Part shown: piece by piece, positions 54,210-64,000 of the stretch
Layout of the letters: each line of letters starts with the position of its first letter
Position numbering within the stretch: position 1 is the stretch's first letter
Origin: JAHEJE01 sp965216335
GTDB lineage: Bacteria > Pseudomonadota > Alphaproteobacteria > Rhizobiales > Aestuariivirgaceae
NCBI GenBank assembly: GCA_965216335.1
Contig: OZ244154.1
Location: forward strand, 1,240,001-1,304,000
Reading direction: 5' to 3'
Length of the DNA: 64,000 bases
The notes under the pieces: generated by a model
What the model saw: the letters and a program-made list of their open reading frames with translations, nothing else
Databases searched by the model: none
What the model was told of the DNA's origin: nothing
Translations under genes and position numbers: made by a program

Positions 54210-56282
54210 TCAGGCGTACTTTGCCACCACCTCATCAGCGACATTTCGAGGGACTTCCGCATAGTGATCGAACTGCATGGTGTAGTTGGCGCGGCCCTGG
54301 CTCATCGAACGCAGGTTGTCGACATAGCCGAACATGTTGGCCAGCGGCACCATGGCATTGACGATCTGGGCGTTGCCGCGTGTGTCGGTGCCGGCTATCT
54401 GCCCGCGCCGCGAGTTCAAGTCGCCGATAACGTTGCCGACATAATCCTCCGGCGATGTGACCTCGACCTTCATGATCGGCTCCAGCAGCACGGCACCGGC
54501 CTTTTCCAGCGCTTCGCGCATGGCCGCCCGGCCCGCGATCTCAAAGGCCACAGCAGACGAGTCAACTTCATGATAGGCGCCATCGGTCAGCGTGACCTTG
54601 ACGTCGACCACCGGGAAACCGGCAATAACGCCAGCACCCATGATCGAGTTCATGCCCTTCTCGACCGCTGGGATGTATTCCTTCGGCACGTTGCCGCCCA
54701 CGACGGTGTTCTCGAACACGAAGCCCGAGCCCTTCTCGCCCGGCTCCAAGGTCACCTTCACGCGAGCGAACTGGCCCGAACCGCCGGACTGCTTCTTGTG
54801 GGTATAGTCCACATCGCACCCTTTGGTGACGGTTTCGCGGTAAGCCACCTGCGGCGCACCGACATTGGCGTCGATCTTGAACTGGCGGCGCAGGATGTCG
54901 ATCTTGATGTCGAGATGCAACTCGCCCATGCCCTGGATGATCGTCTGGCCCGATTCCTGATCCGTCGAGACATAGAATGACGGATCCTCGTTGGACAGTT
55001 TGGCCAGCGCCATGCCCAGCTTTTCCTGATCGGCCTTTGACTTCGGCTCGACCGACTTGGCGATAACCGGATCCGGAAATTCCATCTTTTCTAGGATCAC
55101 CGGCTTGGCCATATCGCAGATCGTGTCACCGGTGCGGGCTTCCTTCAGGCCGACCAGGGCAATGATGTCGCCGGCATAAGCCTCGGAAATCTCCTCACGG
55201 CTGTTGGCGTGCATCAGCACCATGCGGCCGATGCGGTCCGACTTGCCACGGGTCGAGTTGAGAACCGTCGAGCCCTTCGACACCTTGCCGGAATAGATCC
55301 GGGCAAAGGTCAGTACGCCGTACGGATCGTCCATCAGCTTGAACGCCAGCATCGACATCGGCTCGGCATCGTCCGACTTGCGCACGACCTCTTCTTCGGT
55401 CTTGGTGTCGATACCCTTGATGGCGGGAACTTCAACCGGCGACGGCAGGTAGGCGACAACCGCATCAAGCAGCGTCTGCACGCCCTTGTTCTTGAACGCC
55501 GAACCGCACAGAACGGGAAAGAATTCGCCGGCGATCACCGCCTTGCGCAGCAGCTTGTGCAAGGTCTCCTCGGACGGCTCGTCACCGCCGAGATAGGCTT
55601 CCATGGCATCCTCGTCAAGTTCGACGCAGGCTTCGATCATCTCGATACGCGCTGCCTCGGCCTTGTCCTTCAGATCAGCCGGAACTTCTTCTTCATGGAA
55701 CTCGGCACCCAGGTTGTCGTCTTCCCAGATGACGGCCTTCATGCGGACCAGGTCGACGATGCCCTTGAAACTGTCCTCAGCACCAATCGGCAGCTGGATG
55801 GCAATCGGCCGGGCGCCGAGGCGTTCCTTGATGTCGCCGAGGCACTGGTCGAAGTCAGCACCGATCTTGTCCATCTTGTTGCAGAATACGATGCGCGGCA
55901 CTTTGTATTTGTCGCCCTGGCGCCAGACCGTCTCGGTCTGCGGCTCGACGCCGGCATTGGAGTCCAGCACACAGACCGCGCCATCGAGCACCCGCAGCGA
56001 ACGCTCGACTTCGATTGTGAAGTCGACATGGCCGGGCGTATCGATGATGTTCAGCCGCTTGCCGTCCCAGAACGTGGTCGTTGCAGCCGAGGTAATGGTG
56101 ATACCGCGCTCCTGCTCCTGCTCCATGAAGTCCATGGTCGCCGCGCCATCGTGCACTTCGCCGATCTTGTGGCTCTTGCCGGAATAGAAAAGGATACGCT
56201 CGGTAACCGTCGTCTTGCCGGCATCGATGTGCGCCATGATGCCAAAGTTGCGGTAGTCTTCGATCTTGTGTGTGCGGGCCAT
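54210..56282 (-). CDS. fusA: Elongation factor G
   Basis: The product has 690 residues. G1 is AHIDAGKTTVTE, switch I has QEQERGITITSAA, G3 is DTPGHVDF and G4 is NKMD. Domain IV has the typical YTHKKQSGGSGQFA segment. It is the translocase of the ribosome. Confidence 0.99.
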   Translation of the reverse strand: MARTHKIEDYRNFGIMAHIDAGKTTVTERILFYSGKSHKIGEVHDGAATMDFMEQEQERGITITSAATTTFWDGKRLNIIDTPGHVDFTIEVERSLRVLDGAVCVLDSNAGVEPQTETVWRQGDKYKVPRIVFCNKMDKIGADFDQCLGDIKERLGARPIAIQLPIGAEDSFKGIVDLVRMKAVIWEDDNLGAEFHEEEVPADLKDKAEAARIEMIEACVELDEDAMEAYLGGDEPSEETLHKLLRKAVIAGEFFPVLCGSAFKNKGVQTLLDAVVAYLPSPVEVPAIKGIDTKTEEEVVRKSDDAEPMSMLAFKLMDDPYGVLTFARIYSGKVSKGSTVLNSTRGKSDRIGRMVLMHANSREEISEAYAGDIIALVGLKEARTGDTICDMAKPVILEKMEFPDPVIAKSVEPKSKADQEKLGMALAKLSNEDPSFYVSTDQESGQTIIQGMGELHLDIKIDILRRQFKIDANVGAPQVAYRETVTKGCDVDYTHKKQSGGSGQFARVKVTLEPGEKGSGFVFENTVVGGNVPKEYIPAVEKGMNSIMGAGVIAGFPVVDVKVTLTDGAYHEVDSSAVAFEIAGRAAMREALEKAGAVLLEPIMKVEVTSPEDYVGNVIGDLNSRRGQIAGTDTRGNAQIVNAMVPLANMFGYVDNLRSMSQGRANYTMQFDHYAEVPRNVADEVVAKYA

Positions 56283-56303
56283 CTCAGTGCTCTCCGTAGG
56301 TCG

Positions 56304-56774
56304 CTACCACCGGTAATGGGAGAAGGCGCGGTTCGCCTCTGCCATCCGATGGGTGTCCTCCCGCTTTTTCACCGCTGTCCCGCGGTTGTTTGCCGCGTCC
56401 ATCAACTCACCGGACAGGCGGTCCACCATTGTTGTTTCGTTGCGGTTGCGCGCAGCCGTGATCAGCCAGCGAATGGCCAGCGCCTGGCGGCGCTCGGCGC
56501 GCACCTCGACCGGCACCTGATAGGTCGCACCGCCAACCCGGCGCGAACGCACCTCGATGGCCGGCGAAACGTTCTCCAGGGCCTGATGAAAAACGCCAAG
56601 CGGGTCCTGCTTGGCTTTGTCTTCGATGCGCTCGAATGCGCCGTATACGATACCCTCAGCGGCCGATTTCTTGCCATCGATCATCAGGTTGTTCATGAAT
56701 TTCGACAGCACCAGATCGCCGAACTTCGGGTCCGGGTTGATCACTCGTTTTTCTGCGCGGTGGCGACGTGACAT
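56304..56774 (-). CDS. rpsG: 30S ribosomal protein S7
   Basis: The product has 156 residues. MSRRHRAEKRVINPDPKFGD opens it; NVSPAIEVRSRRVGGATYQV is the 16S-binding signature. Confidence 0.98.
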   Translation of the reverse strand: MSRRHRAEKRVINPDPKFGDLVLSKFMNNLMIDGKKSAAEGIVYGAFERIEDKAKQDPLGVFHQALENVSPAIEVRSRRVGGATYQVPVEVRAERRQALAIRWLITAARNRNETTMVDRLSGELMDAANNRGTAVKKREDTHRMAEANRAFSHYRW

Positions 56775-56801
56775 CTTAGCTTAACCTCTTGAGCGAACGC
56801 G

Positions 56802-57173
56802 TTATTTCGGACGCTTCGCGCCATATTTCGAACGGCGCTGACGGCGGCTTGACACGCCCTGCGTATCCAACACGCCGCGAATGATGTGATAGCGCACGCC
56901 CGGAAGATCCTTCACACGGCCGCCGCGGATCATCACCACCGAGTGCTCCTGCAGGTTATGCCCCTCACCAGGGATATAACTCGTCACCTCGAACCCGTTG
57001 GTCAGGCGCACACGCGCCACCTTGCGAAGCGCCGAATTCGGCTTTTTCGGGGTCGTTGTGTAAACGCGCGTGCAAACGCCGCGTTTCTGCGGGCAAGCCT
57101 GCATAGCAGGCACCTTGTTACGCTTAACCTGCGGCGTGCGCGGCTTGCGGATGAGCTGGTTGATCGTCGGCAT
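56802..57173 (-). CDS. rpsL: 30S ribosomal protein S12
   Basis: The product has 123 residues. TPKKPNSALRKVARVRL and GGRVKDLPGVRYH retain the wild-type Lys residues at the streptomycin-sensitive positions. It is the first gene of the str operon, about 250 nt behind its promoter. Confidence 0.98.
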   Translation of the reverse strand: MPTINQLIRKPRTPQVKRNKVPAMQACPQKRGVCTRVYTTTPKKPNSALRKVARVRLTNGFEVTSYIPGEGHNLQEHSVVMIRGGRVKDLPGVRYHIIRGVLDTQGVSSRRQRRSKYGAKRPK

Positions 57174-57686
57174 TCGACTTGTGCTCTTTCAGACCTTGTT
57201 GCTTCCAAATTCACCTGGGCCACACTCATGTCCACATGCCTTATGCCATGCACATGAACAAAAGCGCTGCGGCATCCGGCCCATGCGATGCCCAGCACTT
57301 CCAAAACCAGAGGACCGCATGGCAACCTTGCCACGAGGTCATGTCCTGATCCTTCAGTCTTGCTTTCCGGCAACGTCTAGGCACGCAAAACGGCACCTAC
57401 GGCTTACCACCCGAAAGTCGGCGCGAACATACTCATCGCACCTGACATCGTCAACCCCCGCAAATCGGAATTTTTCCGCTGAAATACTGGCGGTTTAGAT
57501 GCCGCACGCAGACATGGTGCATCGGGCGCGATTTTGCAAGTGCGAAGTTGTCGCTCCAATTGATTCCGCAATGCACAACCAAACGGATGCCGCAATTATT
57601 CCCCGTTGCGGCCCATTGTTGTCACATCGAGGCCCCCAGCCCATGGAAAACTTGCACTGACGGCATCAATACCGTGGGAGAAATGG
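57174..57686. other. Leader and intergenic region between rpsL and VOC gene
   Basis: These 513 bp contain the str-operon promoter and its long leader. No RNA gene or conserved small frame is recognised, and no clear promoter for the divergent VOC gene is seen. Confidence 0.6.
57426..57454 (-). promoter_or_regulatory. str operon promoter
   Basis: TTGACG (57454-57449), a 17-bp spacer and TATGTT (57431-57426) form a strong candidate ahead of rpsL, with a leader of about 245 nt. Confidence 0.7.
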
Positions 57687-58097
57687 ATGATAAACGAGAC
57701 AGTCGACACCTGGTGGCATGAACTCAACACCTGGGAACCGGAATCCGCATTGGAGTTCTATGGCCGCACCCTCGGCTGGGAATTCTCGACCGCCGAACTG
57801 CCCGATGGCAGCGACTACTGGATCGCCAGCAAGAAAGGAGCACCGGTCGGCGGTGTTTTCGGAATGAAGGACCCAGACTATAACGGAATTCCCTCGCACT
57901 GGATGACCTACATGGCTGTGCGCGACATCAGCCATGCCGAACGCACCACGACCCGCGCCGGCGGTGAGGTCATGCGTCCTGCCACCCACATTCCCGGTGT
58001 CGGCAAGCTTGCCGTCGTCTCGGATGCCTCGGGCGCTCTGATCGGGCTGATCGAGCCGGACAGCGAGCACGCGCTGGCCAGATCCAGCACCCACTGA
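57687..58097 (+). CDS. VOC-superfamily (glyoxalase/bleomycin-resistance fold) protein
   Basis: The product has 136 residues from ATG 57687 (GGAGA upstream). It shows one beta-alpha-beta-beta-beta module pair: WEPESALEFYGRTLGWEF, GGVFGMKDP, HWMTYMAVRDISHAE and the end segment LAVVSDASGALIGLIEPD. The fold binds a metal and small substrates; the specific role is unknown. It is on the opposite strand, wedged between rpoC and rpsL, and shares a bidirectional terminator with rpoC. Confidence 0.85.
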   Translation: MINETVDTWWHELNTWEPESALEFYGRTLGWEFSTAELPDGSDYWIASKKGAPVGGVFGMKDPDYNGIPSHWMTYMAVRDISHAERTTTRAGGEVMRPATHIPGVGKLAVVSDASGALIGLIEPDSEHALARSSTH

Positions 58098-58116
58098 AAG
58101 CCCTGATATTCAAACG

Positions 58117-58152
58117 AAAAACCGCCCGGAACACTCGTCCCGGGCGGTTTTC
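58117..58152. terminator. Bidirectional terminator between VOC gene and rpoC
   Basis: A 9-bp GC stem, ACCGCCCGG/CCGGGCGGT, is flanked by an A-run on the left and a T-run on the right, so it serves both converging transcripts. Confidence 0.88.
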
Positions 58153-58170
58153 ATGTCGATATGTAAATAA

Positions 58171-62343
<4,173 letters not shown>

Positions 62344-62435
62344 CTGGCTTCCACTCCTGATTGCGGAACGGGGAATCCGCGTCTGGGGGCTCATTCTTCA
62401 GCACTGTCCCGCAGCGCCTGAATTCTCAACTGACC

Positions 62436-62464
62436 GCCGGGCCGCTCTTTCGCAACGGCCCGGC
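62436..62464 (-). other. Intercistronic stem-loop between rpoB and rpoC
   Basis: A perfect 9-bp stem, GCCGGGCCG/CGGCCCGGC, has an 11-nt loop. It has no T-run, so RNA processing or stability is more likely than termination. Confidence 0.5.
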
Positions 62465-62473
62465 CTTGATGCT

Positions 62474-64000
<1,527 letters not shown>

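Noticed and set aside
55209..56771. Plus-strand open frame of 520 codons opposite fusA and rpsG
   Set aside because: It is an antisense shadow produced by GC-rich codon use; both minus-strand genes are unmistakable.

Overview
The window is GC-rich, densely packed chromosomal DNA from an alphaproteobacterium. Three things suggest this: the gene order rpoB-rpoC-rpsL-rpsG-fusA-tuf-S10-spc-alpha, the rpmH-rnpA-yidC-engB block, and the long two-part dCTP deaminase. The order Hyphomicrobiales or a close relative is the best guess, but no species marker is present.

Layout. Positions 1-12.5 kb hold housekeeping and accessory genes: an ArsR-methyltransferase cut by the window edge, two tandem MlaC-like lipid-binding proteins, a sulfatase, apaG, dcd, a radical SAM protein, tRNA-Gly(CCC), a glycosyltransferase whose frame runs antisense through that tRNA, an M24 protein with an eroded metal site, and engB-yidC-rnpA-rpmH. 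Positions 12.9-19.7 kb carry a TVP38-type membrane protein, a MerA/Lpd-type flavoprotein, a histidine kinase, gamma-glutamyltransferase, a 166-bp MITE-like palindrome and a DmpA-type peptidase.

Positions 19.75-26.56 kb form a scar between tRNA-Arg(ACG) and infA. It holds two tandem decayed IS256-family transposases and two 1511-bp IS3-family elements in inverted orientation. The IS3 copies trap a headless and tailless AAA_13 (RloC/PrrC-like) ATPase fragment, probably the remnant of a tRNA-anticodon-nuclease type defence gene.

Positions 26.6-38.4 kb hold infA with a C-terminal extension, a cyclopropane fatty acid synthase, an OmpR-type two-component pair, and a tightly packed minus-strand operon: amidinohydrolase (DDAH type), HisC-like aminotransferase, diaminopropionate ammonia-lyase-like enzyme and intact M24 hydrolase. 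That operon looks like a catabolic route for an unusual amino acid and is my best candidate for an undescribed pathway. A GNAT enzyme and a LemA/DUF2207 pair follow.

Positions 38.5-64 kb are the minus-strand transcription/translation supercluster from rpoB (cut by the window end) to rplQ. It is interrupted only by a plus-strand VOC-family gene between rpoC and rpsL. Consensus-like promoters are visible ahead of rpmH, rpsL and rpsM, and there are clear hairpin terminators after rplQ and between rpoC and the VOC gene.
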